From Taxillus chinensis (taxonomy: Eukaryota; Streptophyta; Magnoliopsida; Santalales; Loranthaceae): a stretch of 64,000 nt of DNA. The translations under genes and the position numbers were made by a program. Positions 23,828 through 34,199 of the stretch are shown in pieces (the first letter of the stretch is position 1; every line of letters begins with the position of its first letter). A model generated the notes under the pieces. The model did not search any database. It had not been told where the DNA came from and saw only the letters and a program-made list of their open reading frames with translations. Where the stretch lies: the NCBI GenBank assembly GCA_023512835.1, contig CM042089.1, forward strand, positions 1,014,987-1,078,986, in the 5' to 3' direction.

Positions 23828-26668
23828 ATGGACAGGACCCATGAACTGCAACACCAGCAGGAGCTTTCCTTGGTCAAGTGTTCGCGCAACCGCTGCAATG
23901 AATGGTGAGTTGCATTAAATTTACTCCTCTTCCATGTTTATTTAATCCAATGACGGACGAATTCCATAAATGTATTACAGTTAATTCTGTTTTTTTCTTC
24001 TCTTTCAAATCCTAGTTTTATATTTGTGCTCCATTTCTGGGATCTTTTTTAATGGGTGTTCAGGGGATGTGATTGTGTTCTTTCTTTCTTTGTAATATTG
24101 TTTTGATTATATAAATAAAAAGGGGGCAAAGGGTGTTCCCACACCACACCTCATTCAATTTTCTTATGAAGGCCAGGAAAGGGGTGGTTCGAACGTTGTA
24201 TAGATTGTGCTGTGATTGATTTCAGATTTTTCCCCCGATGGTTTTTGCGCATCAATCAAATGGTTATGATTTACTTTTAAGTAGTTAATCTGAGTGGGGT
24301 TTGTTTCCCTGAACTAAAATTTAAAATCAGACTTTTTGATCTGTTATGGCACTATAGTAGTTTTGATAAGATTAAGAGCATCATAATAATATTCTTGATA
24401 ATTAAAAAATATTTAGGAATTCACTAGCTCCTATTCTGGCATTACTGAACCAGAATTTAATGGGTGTTGTGATTTAACCATCTTTGAAGAGAGAGAGAGA
24501 GAGACGTGTAAACCGTTTATTCAATTGCAGCATTAGACCTTTAACCAATATCATATTAGAGATAACTCAAATATTTGATTCTAACAGTTTGCTTCAATCA
24601 CATCACTCGTCAATAACTTGTTTTTGATGATTTGTAGGATCTTCCGGGATGTTCCAAGTGATATTGCAATAGAAGTGAATGGAGCTATGTTCGATCTTCA
24701 TAAGGTAAGTCCTCGGTCTCCCATTGCAGTACTCTGAATGGAGCCTCCTAAGATTCGGGCAATCTCAAAATTTGTAATAAAAATGCAGTTCCCACTTGTC
24801 TCTCGGAGCGGACGAATCCGAAAGGTAGTAGTAGAACACAGGGACACTGACATTTCAAGGATGGAGCTCCTGAGTCTTCCAGGAGGAACCAAGTCATTCG
24901 AGCTCGCTGCAAAATTCTGCTATGGCATTAATTTTGAGATCACTTCTGCAAATGTAGCTCAGTTGTGCTGCGTTTCTGATTACCTCGAAATGACTGAAGA
25001 ATTTTCCAAGGATAATCTGAGCTCTAGAGCTGAGGAATACATAGACAGTGTTGTGTGCAAGAAACTTGAGATGTGCGTGGCAGTTCTACAGCAATGCGAG
25101 CACCTCCTCCCACTTGCCGAGGAGCTCAATATTGTTTCCCGTTGCGTGGATGCAATAGCCTCCAAGGCGTGCGTGGAGCAGATAGCTTCAAGTTTCTCGC
25201 GACTGGAGTACAGCAGCTCTGGTAGACTGCAAATGAACAGGCAGGCCAAGAGCGAGGACTGGTGGATTGAAGACCTCTCGGTGCTTCGGATTGACATGTA
25301 CCAGAGGGTCATTACAGCAATGAAGTGTCGTGGAGTCCGTCCGGAGAGCATCGGAGCTTCACTGATGCATTATGCTCAGAAGGAGCTGATGGAGAAGTCA
25401 AACTCTTGGAACAACAACCCTTTAATCAGCCAGCAGCCAAAGGTGGATGCTGCGACGGGTCATCATTTGGCTGCAGTTTCAAACGCGCACGAAAGGCTGG
25501 TGGTGGAGACTATAATCACTCTTCTCCCAGTGGAAAAGCTCGTTGTTCCCATCACTTTCCTCTTCGGCCTCCTGCGAAGTGCTGTGGTGCTGGATTGCTC
25601 CATCGCAAGCAGGCTTGATCTGGAGAGAAGGATTGGGTCGCAGCTGGACATAGCCACCCTGGATGACCTTTTGATTCCCTCGTTTCACCACGCTAGCGAC
25701 ACCTTATTCGATGTTGACACTGTTCACAGGATCCTGGTGGATTTTTCTCAGCAGGATGTGAGTGAAGATGAGATGGAAGATGGTCCCGCGTTTGAATCTG
25801 ATTGCCTGGACTCGCCCTCGGAGACTGCACTGATTAAAGTTTCTAAATTAGTGGACAACTACCTAGCTGAAATCGCACCTGATCCCAATCTCAAGCTCTC
25901 CAAGTTCATGGCCATTGCAGAGTGCTTGCCTGCTCACTGCCGCACCAATCATGATGGTCTATATCGTGCAGTTGATGTCTACCTCAAAGTATGTGTCTAA
26001 TTAAAAACCAATAACCCAAAAACCACTTAACTCTAACCCATCAACCAGAAGTCTAAGTAAACGCGCGCGTTGCTTGCTCCTGCCTGCTGTTTAATTAATG
26101 TAATTAATGTGAGAATTTTCAGGCACACCAAGGCTTGCCAGAGCAGGAACGGAGGCGGGTGTGCAAACTGATAGATTGGCAGAAGCTATCGCAGGAGGGG
26201 GGCGCGCATGCAGCGCAGAACGACCGCCTCCCCATCCAGTCCACGGTGCAGGTGCTCTATTTTGAGCAGCTGAGGCTCCGGACCGCCTTGGGCTGCGCTT
26301 ACCCGGACGGCAATGACTACTACAACAAGGCAATGAATCAGCAGCTGCCGTGGCGGGGCACCAGCGGCGCAATCAGCGCGGCCATGTCTCCACGCGACAA
26401 CTATGCGTCGCTGCGGCGGGAGAACCGCGAGCTGAAGCTGGAACTGGCACGCATGCGGATGAGGCTGAATGACCTGGAGAAGGAGCATGTGAGCATGAAG
26501 AGGAGCATGGAGAAGTCCAACTCCCACAGATTCATGAGCTCTTTCACTAAGACGATTGGGCGGCTCCATTTTTTTTCAAACTCTTCTTCCCGGGCATCGG
26601 CTTCTCCCTTCAACAACTTACCAAGAACGGATTCTAAGATGACTCACAGAACAGGAGGACATCAATGA
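23828..26668 (+). CDS. NPH3/RPT2-like BTB/POZ protein (At5g48800-like)
   Basis: A member of the NRL family, whose relatives act at the plasma membrane in phototropin and auxin-linked growth signalling, some as adaptors for cullin-3 ubiquitin ligases. Exons are 23828-23904, 24638-24704, 24789-25988 and 26123-26668, giving 1890 nt and 629 aa. The short first exon ends CSRNRCNEW and joins IFRDVPSDIAIEVNG. The BTB domain spans about residues 28-125 (FPLVSRSGRIRKVVVEHRD, then ELAAKFCYGINFEI). The NPH3 domain covers roughly residues 195-480, with DWWIEDLSVLRIDMYQRV at its start and LSQEGGAHAAQNDRLPIQS near its end. A coiled coil follows at about 543-578 (LRRENRELKLELARMRMRL). It lacks the C-terminal ending I recall for NPH3 itself and matches the At5g48800 subgroup. 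No breaks are seen. Confidence 0.95.
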
Positions 26669-28130
26669 GAGCATCTGCCCATTTTTAATTACAGATCAGT
26701 CATTCATTCGGCGGCCACATCAGAAATATATATATCTTCGTTTCTTTCCTTCACTTCTACTTTTGGAGCAGCACTTGTGGTACCTTTTTTGTATAATGAG
26801 AGTTGAAATGTCCAGTGGGTGAATTTTAGTCCTAACAGGAACAGGAGGGCCTCTTGTTCATTGCACTTACGGTTGTGGGTTTTGAGTGACTAGCTTAAGA
26901 AAAAAAAAAGAGTCTGTAAAGTTTACGATGCAAATGCAATTATCTTACTCAAAAATAAAAAGAAAAAAAAAGTGATTCTTGCAGCTGCAAAATATTGAAA
27001 GCCATATTTACACTAGTTTGTGCAGGAGCACCCTGGATGTTTTGATATCAATCATCTGCACAATGTAGGCGCGAGTAGAATTTGTTGAAATTTATTTTAG
27101 ACCAGCGAAAACCGAGCAAAGCTGCAATTTTTTCTTTTTTGACATGGCACAACTTAGTTTTATATATATATAAAAGAACATTTTCAAAGACTCATGTAAA
27201 TGTAATCACTTTATTTTGGAATGAGACAATATAATGCGTTATTATTGTGAGTAATAGAAATAAGATATGGATTCCCGTGACCCACAGTTGATGTTGGGGG
27301 ATCCCACACACTTTTATAACTAAATACACTAACAAAATAAAATAAAATCTATGATATAATTACTTGTGAGGTGAGTTTTATCTAAGTAAAGATGTGTATA
27401 ATCTACATGCTACATCAAACTTCCAGTCTTCAGAGTCTTTCCTTTAATTTGAGCAATTGGAAGAGTATTTTGAATAAACTTTTGAAGTTATGTGACGCGA
27501 GGTATTGCATCAAGACTTGTTCTTTTATCAACACATTAAAGTTTTTTAACCACAATAAATTTTGAATTGGAGGACAAATGCAAGAAGTAATGTTATGATT
27601 AATATTTTTTTATTTAGCTCAAATTGTTTTTAGATACATTCAAATAAATCTTCATATGAATTTCTTTGGACTATTATGTCTTTCCTTTATGCTTTCGATA
27701 TTTATAATATTTAATTGCAACTTACATAGACAATCACATGAAGAGAACATGTTATATGATAAGATATAATTTGATCCTATTTATTTTTAGTGAATATCAA
27801 ATTTTAATTTCCCAATCTACATTAGGATTGGTTTAACAGCTAGCCTTCTTTAATATATACTAAAACTCATAACAAATATCCCAAACCCAAAATGTTTAAC
27901 GCACCTTAAAATGAATTGAGTGAAGGAAATCTTGTTGAACCATAGAAAATGTTGATTTTGTATAAGGGAAAGAATGTTAAAACCAATAGAAGATTGGACT
28001 AGGATTTCATTAAAGTAAAAGGATTTGATCAAATGGTGGATAAACACAAGTCAATTAAAAGAAGTAATTAATGCTTATGACATTTTAGATAGCCTCGTAG
28101 TATTAAACATTTTGGGTGTGTGATAATAAC
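26669..28130. other. NPH3-like 3' region and spacer
   Basis: The first 300-400 bases should include the 3'UTR. The remainder is AT-rich with no supported gene or recognisable element. Confidence 0.5.
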
Positions 28131-28950
28131 TAGAAAAGTCACTTAGAAAAGGAAGTCTATAAGCTTGCAATGGGGGTCTAAATATGTTTAAATATAAATC
28201 ACTTAGAAAATAAAATTTTAAAACTACAAGAAAATGTTATGAATAACAGTTAGAAAAGTCATGTTAACAAGTTAAATTATCATGTAAAGATGACTGGTCA
28301 ATATGTCAAGTTGAGTACAAAATCATATTATCATACTACTAAATCAAAAGGTTTTTCTCAAAAAATTTAAATATGAGTCCTCACTTTAAATCGAAAGGCT
28401 TTTCATAAGATGACTTAACAGACAAAGGACTTAAAAAATTTAAATAGCCTTAACTAGAAGGGTTCCCACTTATATCAAATGACTTTAAAAGATAGAAGCT
28501 TAAGAAAATTAAAAGGGTCTTCACCATAATGATCTTCGTCAACATTAGATGACTTAAGAGATAAAAGACTTAGAAAGTCATAAGATTCTTAAGTGTCCTC
28601 ACCAACATCTAGTGACTTAAAAGACAATACTAAAATATTAAGTGTGTCCTCTCCAATAGCAAATCACCTAAAAACATAGGACTTTTAAACAATATTAGAT
28701 GACTTAGAAATCAAACGACTCTTGCAGGGACGGATCCAAGAATTTTAGTTAGGGGGGGCCAAAATAACTGTATAATTCATATTTAAAAACTATAATTTAA
28801 AATTATGATTAGCATTATTTAAATTATAAGTAATGACACAAAAGCATAGAAAGCTCGCTAAATACTTTTATAACCAAGTCACACAATTTTTGAAAATCAA
28901 ATAATTCAATTACCACTATTGCAGTTAGAGTATTTTGTAATAAAATAAGT

Positions 28951-29203
28951 AAATATTTTAATAAATTTATCTACGTAGAACAATATTGATCACAAACTAT
29001 ACTTTAAATTTGTGTTTCGGCTATGAATTTTATTATAATTTTAAACTTTAAGGTATTTTTAAACTTTGAGGTATTTGCTAGCTAAATTTAGTTAGGTGAC
29101 AATTTAAAGTTTGAAATTTTAATAAAATTATAGTCAATATACATATTTCGAGTATAATTTGTGACCAATATTGCTCTATATAGATAAATTTATTAAAATA
29201 TTT
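28951..29203. repeat. Long inverted repeat inside the hAT element
   Basis: The arm starting at 28951 (AAATATTTTAATAAATTTAT) is the exact inverse of the arm ending at 29203 for the first 23 bp. Similarity then continues at roughly 80 percent over about 100 bp. The centre lies near 29077-29082 at a GCTAGC palindrome. A transcript across it would fold into a long hairpin. Confidence 0.8.
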
Positions 29204-29358
29204 AGCTATTATACTATTAATATTTCTAACAATATATTCATCACATATATTTTGAGATAATAAATCATATTATTAATTAAAATTTATAATTATAATTATT
29301 ATAAATTATATATAATTATAATTAAAACTTATAATATATATATATAATTTTAAAATTT

Positions 29359-29360
<2 letters not shown>

Positions 29361-29400
<40 letters not shown>
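29361..29400. repeat. G homopolymer, 40 bases
   Basis: Forty consecutive G residues just inside the right end of the hAT element, followed by CATGGCCCC. Runs this long are rare in plant DNA and hard to sequence, so the exact length is doubtful. Confidence 0.9.
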
Positions 29401-29402
<2 letters not shown>

Positions 29403-29879
29403 TGGCCCCTACCGGCCCCGCCTTAGTTCCGTCACTGGACTCTTGTTATCGAACAACTTATAAGCTTAGATGGCTTAGGAATCAAACAATTCTTGATATT
29501 AAAGGACTTAAAGCTTAGATGACTTAGAAATTAAATGATACTTGATATCAGAGGACTTCTTGTGGAGTTTGTAGATTTCACAAGTTCCACTTCGAATTAA
29601 GGAGAGAATGAAGCGTCCCTCATAAGGAGGGCGTAGATACCCCTCTAGCATGATGTATTTTAATATCTTAGAAAGTAGATAGCTCTAGATATCAGAAAAA
29701 TTATGAGTTAAAATGACTTGGAAATCAGATGACTCTTGATATCATACATATTATGAGCTTAAACAACTTAGATATCACATGACTTTCAAAGATAAGATAC
29801 GAGCTCAAAAAGCTTTTCCCGAGGACTTACGAACACAAATTTTTTTTGTATTAGACAACTTCAAGCAATAAACGACTTA

Positions 29880-30290
29880 GAGCACTAGTATCAGATTCCC
29901 TATAGAAGTTCGTTTTCCTATATTTAGGGAAAAAAAGTTAAAAAGTCATAAAATTATTCTCACGGCAGATGCCCTATATTTAACTTTTTCCATGGAATTT
30001 GTACAATATTTCTCAATATATTGGAAAGTACTATTCACTTTCTATAATTATTAAATTATATCTCAAAATGTTCTCTCACCTCTCTCATTCATGTTTCCAT
30101 AACATTAACTTTTATTTTATATTAAATTATAAAAATTATTATCAAATAAAATAAATAATATAAAATATTATTTTAATAATATAGAGTTTGATTTAGAAAA
30201 TATATTTTAATGTGTATTTATATAGAGAAACAAAAAGTAATTTAAAATTATAAATTTAAAAAAATTATTAAAAAACTGGTATTAGTGCTC
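29880..30290. mobile_element. Harbinger/Tourist-type MITE
   Basis: A 411-bp non-coding, AT-rich element. Its ends are GAGCACTAGTATCAG and, inverted, GAGCACTAATACCAG, matching at 13 of 15 positions. It is flanked on both sides by TTA (29877-29879 and 30291-30293), the target duplication typical of PIF/Harbinger and Tourist elements. No open frame is present. Confidence 0.8.
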
Positions 30291-30341
30291 TTATAAGGTC
30301 TGCATCAAGATGGCATAATTTATGTTAGTCCCTAGATTTAT

Positions 30342-30364
30342 GGGGGGGGGGGGGGGGGGGGGGG
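30342..30364. repeat. G homopolymer, 23 bases
   Basis: A second G run, followed at 30381-30398 by a run of T. It lies just downstream of the Harbinger-type MITE. The length may be unreliable. Confidence 0.9.
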
Positions 30365-30398
30365 TTTGTTTTTTTAAAATTTTTTTTTTTTTTTTTTT

Positions 30399-31250
30399 AA
30401 TGGGTGAAAGGTTCCATTAGGATATTTCCAAATTTATAAAAAAAACCTTTTAGTTTTACAAGTTTATTAAAAACTTAATTGTTTTCTAAGCTCATAGTCA
30501 AATTTCTATAATTGTCTAATCCATAGGGCGATGGTTCTCAGTTTTATCAACAATTACTACAAGCAATAATAATGAATCTACAAATAAGAGTTTAAAAAAG
30601 ATGAATGATTTGCAGATGGCGAAGCAGTTTTCTCGTGTCTATGCTTTGGCGTGCTTTCTTTCTTTGTTGCATAGATCTTATGGACTCTTCTTAAATGTGG
30701 AAGCTATATGCAAAGTCGTGGACAACCATCTTTATTCATAATTAATATTTTTTTCCGTCCGTTATTTTTCTCTTTGAAACGTTGTCCTTCAATTACTTAT
30801 TTTTTCAACTATTAATATCATCCTTACCGTCGAAGAAATTAATGCATTTTTTAAAGATTAATAGATATCCATGTTCGTGAGTGCTAGTGGTACAAAAATA
30901 TAGTTTCATAAATGTCGTTATTAAGTTGGGCTAAAATGTAAATATAATTTATAAATCAATAATTTAAAACATAATTATATCTTATTATTTTAAAATATTA
31001 TATGCATAAAAAATATTAAAATGATATAATAAAGCAAACATGAGCTCCCTACGAATAGGAATAACAAATTATAGCACTCCATAGTTGTTGGGTGATGAAC
31101 AATTAATGAATACTGCAAATGGTTCAACTTGTTCGGGCGACGTTTGCCGTTAACAGTTGTTTTCAGTGTATTAAATCTTGTTATGAGGAGCCATTAACAT
31201 TCAAGCATTATATCCGGAGTCCGGACCATTGAAGTACAACATTATTAAGA
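30399..31250. other. Spacer downstream of cytochrome b5
   Basis: AT-rich, with no supported gene. The last part may hold the cytochrome b5 3'UTR and polyadenylation site. Confidence 0.5.
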
Positions 31251-31532
31251 AAAACCATGGTGTAACCGAGAGCATGGTAACTTGCAGGATCTATAAGAAA
31301 CAGAAGCTCTACTACTGCTCTCTTATTAGATGAGTTGCAAACGAGCAAATAGCCAACCAGAAAATTCCCGAAACAAATAAAGAGATGGGAACATCAATGG
31401 TTACACCAATGGAAAATTCACAGTAAAAACCCCATATTTCATGGGCAGCCTTTTAACGAGTAACAAAGGGGTCATTGAGAGCAGTAATTATGAATTTATT
31501 GTGCCGGTTGCGTTCCCTCATTCACAAAGTCT

Positions 31533-33831
31533 TCAATCTGATTTGGTGTAGAAGCGGACGCCCAGAGCCAAGGCCAAGATCAGCAAAGGAACAAGGAACT
31601 GAAGGAGCTTCACAACAAATTCGGATGTCTTGTCCTGGTTGTAGTGAGGCTGCTGGGGAGGAGTGTACTCTTTCTTAGTAGGGACTGTTGATGTATCCAT
31701 TTCACCTACAAAGAATTCGTCCAACATGGCCCTTGCCGTGGTACTGTGGCCAACATCCTCAAAATCATCTGTCGCATCTTTACCTGCAGAACCATATCCC
31801 ATTAAGTAATCCATGTTGCCCTTGATACCGGCTCGGATACATAACAAAAATATTATGACGACATTTGAGATGTAAATGTAAAATTACAACACAAGACACA
31901 AGAACATTCTAAATAATTTTGCAGGTAATGTCCTCCTTTGGCCTTCTTTAGCAGGATGTCAGGATCCTTCATTTAAAATAAGGCCTGTGGACACAAATCT
32001 CAAAAAGCGTGGACAATGTCACAATAGCATAACATAAACTTAAGACAAATCGAGATAAAAAAACGTGGTAGAATGATACAAGGAATGTCGCTGCAACAGT
32101 CATGTAAGATATAGCAATTTTGGTGATACCTGTGGCGGAGAGTAAAACCTCATCACCGCCAGGGTGGTCATCCAAGAACTTTGTAACATCATATACCTGT
32201 TGCAAAATAGGTGACAATTTAAGAAATAAGTAAAGAACAGGCATAAAATATCCCATATGTATCTTTTACATTCTTAAAGGAGGGCCTCCCATTTCTTATT
32301 TGACGAAAAAGTTACCAAAGCCAAACAGACATTATATACAACAATAATATATATATAGACTACAAAGCTGCGGCCCAAATGGGTACATAACATTACAAAA
32401 GTATGCAGTTAGGGATTCCAAGCTAAAAATCAGTGCCCCACTTAGAAATGAGAGTTTCTCCAAAATCAAAGGGAGAACTCTACCCCACTTTAAGCACATC
32501 CTAACATTGATGCAGAATTTCCAGACACAAGAAGAACCCTACCAAATGTAACAACTATTTAACGAAAATAAATCTATAACTAAAAAAGAAACCCCCCCAA
32601 AAAAAAGAAGATAGAGAGCAAATTTTCCAAAAGGCAATCTTCTGAAATCCACAATTAAAGCTAGAAGCATTTAATTTGAAGTTTTAAACTGTTAGTGTGA
32701 AAAGGTAATGATCAAACATTGACCCATTTCAATCAATACAAAATTGACCAATTTGGACACAATCACTGATACAAGGGGTCAGTTTTTTGGCTGAAACATG
32801 AGATGTACATGTAGGTACTTAACTTGGTGAAGAAAAACTATGGTTGGAAAACCCAATGGCCAGGAAGTTCTGTTTTGCACATCTTGAAATCATTGGATGG
32901 TGGTGATTCTAATGCTGAAAAAATAATCGGTTCTCCTGAAGTAACATATGACCATACTCTGGGCCAAAAAGGAGAAAGACAACATGAAAACTTCAATGTT
33001 GAAATTCAAAAAGCACAATTTTGAACATTAAAATTGTCATTGTTTTATTTGATTGGACCAGGCTATGACCGAAAGGTTATCCCCAAGACCCATCCTCTAG
33101 TTCTGGAGGTCAGGAGTGGAGATACACAGTTCACAATGTTATTCAAGAGACATATATCAAACCCATAACTCCACTTATATTATCAAATATCAAAAAAATT
33201 GTATTCACAATCAATGGTCTATAAACACATAAGCAACATCACGATCTACCAGGTCAAACAAGTACTTATAGAGATCTACACGTTCTCGTTAAAAACTTAA
33301 AATTTTCAATTAACAAAGTCAAAGTTAAAATTTTAAGTTTAAAGTTATACAAATTAAGAAAAATGAAACAAAATAAAGGAAAAGCAAGCAAGAAAAATGG
33401 GATGCTTCAAGTTCATCATTGACGGAATAAGAAACTTAGCAAAAAAAAAGGTACGAAAAGAATAGTCCACACAAACAAAATTGATAACAAGAATAGTCAA
33501 CAGATCTCAAAACTGATAGCAGAATCCAACCCAGAAGAACAAAAGTATTTATACAAATGAATATCTTGCAAGATATCATAAAATGAGAAGAAAGAGAAAC
33601 GGAGTCTTCCAGGTTCATCATTGAACAGGATAGAGACCGAGAGACAGTACCAAAAAAACACAACTGACGACAAGAATAACCCACGGATCTGGAAACTGAG
33701 AACAGAAAGAGACCCAGAAGAACAAACCCAGTTGTAAAATATACCTTTCCAGAGATGATGAGCCAACAGTCCTCGCGGCTGTTGTGGGCAGACACCTCCG
33801 TCAACGAATAGACCTTGCCGTCGCCACCCAT
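31533..33831 (-). CDS. CB5: Tail-anchored cytochrome b5
   Basis: A small haem protein of the ER membrane that passes electrons from its reductase to desaturases, hydroxylases and P450 partners. Minus-strand exons are 33831-33745, 32196-32130 and 31783-31533, giving 405 nt and 134 aa, the usual plant length. The start is MGGDGKVYSLTEVSAHN. Both haem-ligand histidines are present, in FLDDHPGGDEVLL (about residue 40) and DVGHSTTARAML (about residue 64). A proline-rich hinge (TPPQQPHYNQ) precedes the C-terminal anchor FVVKLLQFLVPLLILALAL, which ends in RFYTKSD, an arrangement typical of ER tail-anchored proteins. Context suggests the CB5-D lineage, since the Arabidopsis CB5-D gene neighbours KRP3 and the NPH3-like gene. 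Intron 1 contains a degenerate duplication. Confidence 0.96.
33408..33730. repeat. Degenerate tandem duplication in cytochrome b5 intron 1
   Basis: Two related segments of about 135 bp, starting near 33411 and 33613, share in order GTTCATCATTGA, a GACAAGAATA-like stretch, CAGATCT or CGGATCT, and CCCAGAAGAACAAA (33530 and 33713). The spacing is 183-202 bp. The second copy abuts the exon 1 donor. They appear to arise from an old local duplication and carry no coding signal. Confidence 0.65.
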
Positions 33832-34105
33832 TTTATAGTTTGTCTATCTGGGGGTGTCGGGAAGATTTGAGATCGACGAATAAGATGAAAAAGAAACCCA
33901 CTAAAATCCCAAACTCAAAGTAGGATTTTGGAGCTCTGAAACGAGACAATGGAAATGATGGATGGGGAGGGAAGGGTTGGTGAGGATGGAGAAGTGTCTC
34001 TTTTCGCCTGCCGTGTGGTCCGGGCGAGTCGGCCACAAGTCCAACGTCAATTTATGAGAGATTTCGCACGTTTTATCATTATTATTATTACCCCAAAAAA
34101 AGAAA

Positions 34106-34137
34106 TATATAGATACGCGGTCATACTCCGACACGTG
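34106..34137 (-). promoter_or_regulatory. Candidate TATA box and G-box of cytochrome b5
   Basis: On the minus strand a TATATAT-type box lies at about 34106-34112, some 275 bp upstream of the start codon. A perfect palindromic G-box, CACGTG, lies at 34132-34137, just upstream of it. G-boxes bind bZIP and bHLH factors in light and abscisic-acid responses. Function here is an inference from position. Confidence 0.45.
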
Positions 34138-34199
34138 ACAAGCTTAGCGACAGCCTCGACCCTAGACTAAAAGAAAGCAATTATGGAAGCATACCCCCG

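Larger units (their letters stand above)
28725..29437. mobile_element. Non-autonomous hAT-type element with internal hairpin
   Basis: This 713-bp element has ends CAGGGACGGATCCAAG (28725-28740) and, inverted, CAGTGACGGAACTAAG (29422-29437), matching at 13 of 16 positions. It is flanked by a perfect 8-bp target duplication, GACTCTTG, at 28717-28724 and 29438-29445. CAG-type ends with 8-bp duplications define the hAT superfamily. There is no transposase frame, so it is non-autonomous. The interior holds two inverted arms of about 100 bp (28951-29052 and 29100-29203) and a 40-base G run near the right end. Confidence 0.85.
28131..29879. repeat. Degenerate repeats rich in GACTTAGAAA
   Basis: Variants of a phrase containing GACTTAGAAATCAAA and GACTCTTGATATCA recur at 28701, 29469, 29517 and 29710, with looser relatives from 28190 onward (CACTTAGAAAA, GACTTAAAAGA). 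Spacing is irregular, mostly 40-60 bp. It looks like an old degenerate satellite or a decayed retroelement part. The hAT element at 28725-29437 inserted into one repeat. Confidence 0.55.

Noticed and set aside
24980..26616. Long minus-strand open frames opposite the NPH3-like gene
   Set aside because: They mirror the codon bias of the real plus-strand gene. The plus strand has complete domain matches.
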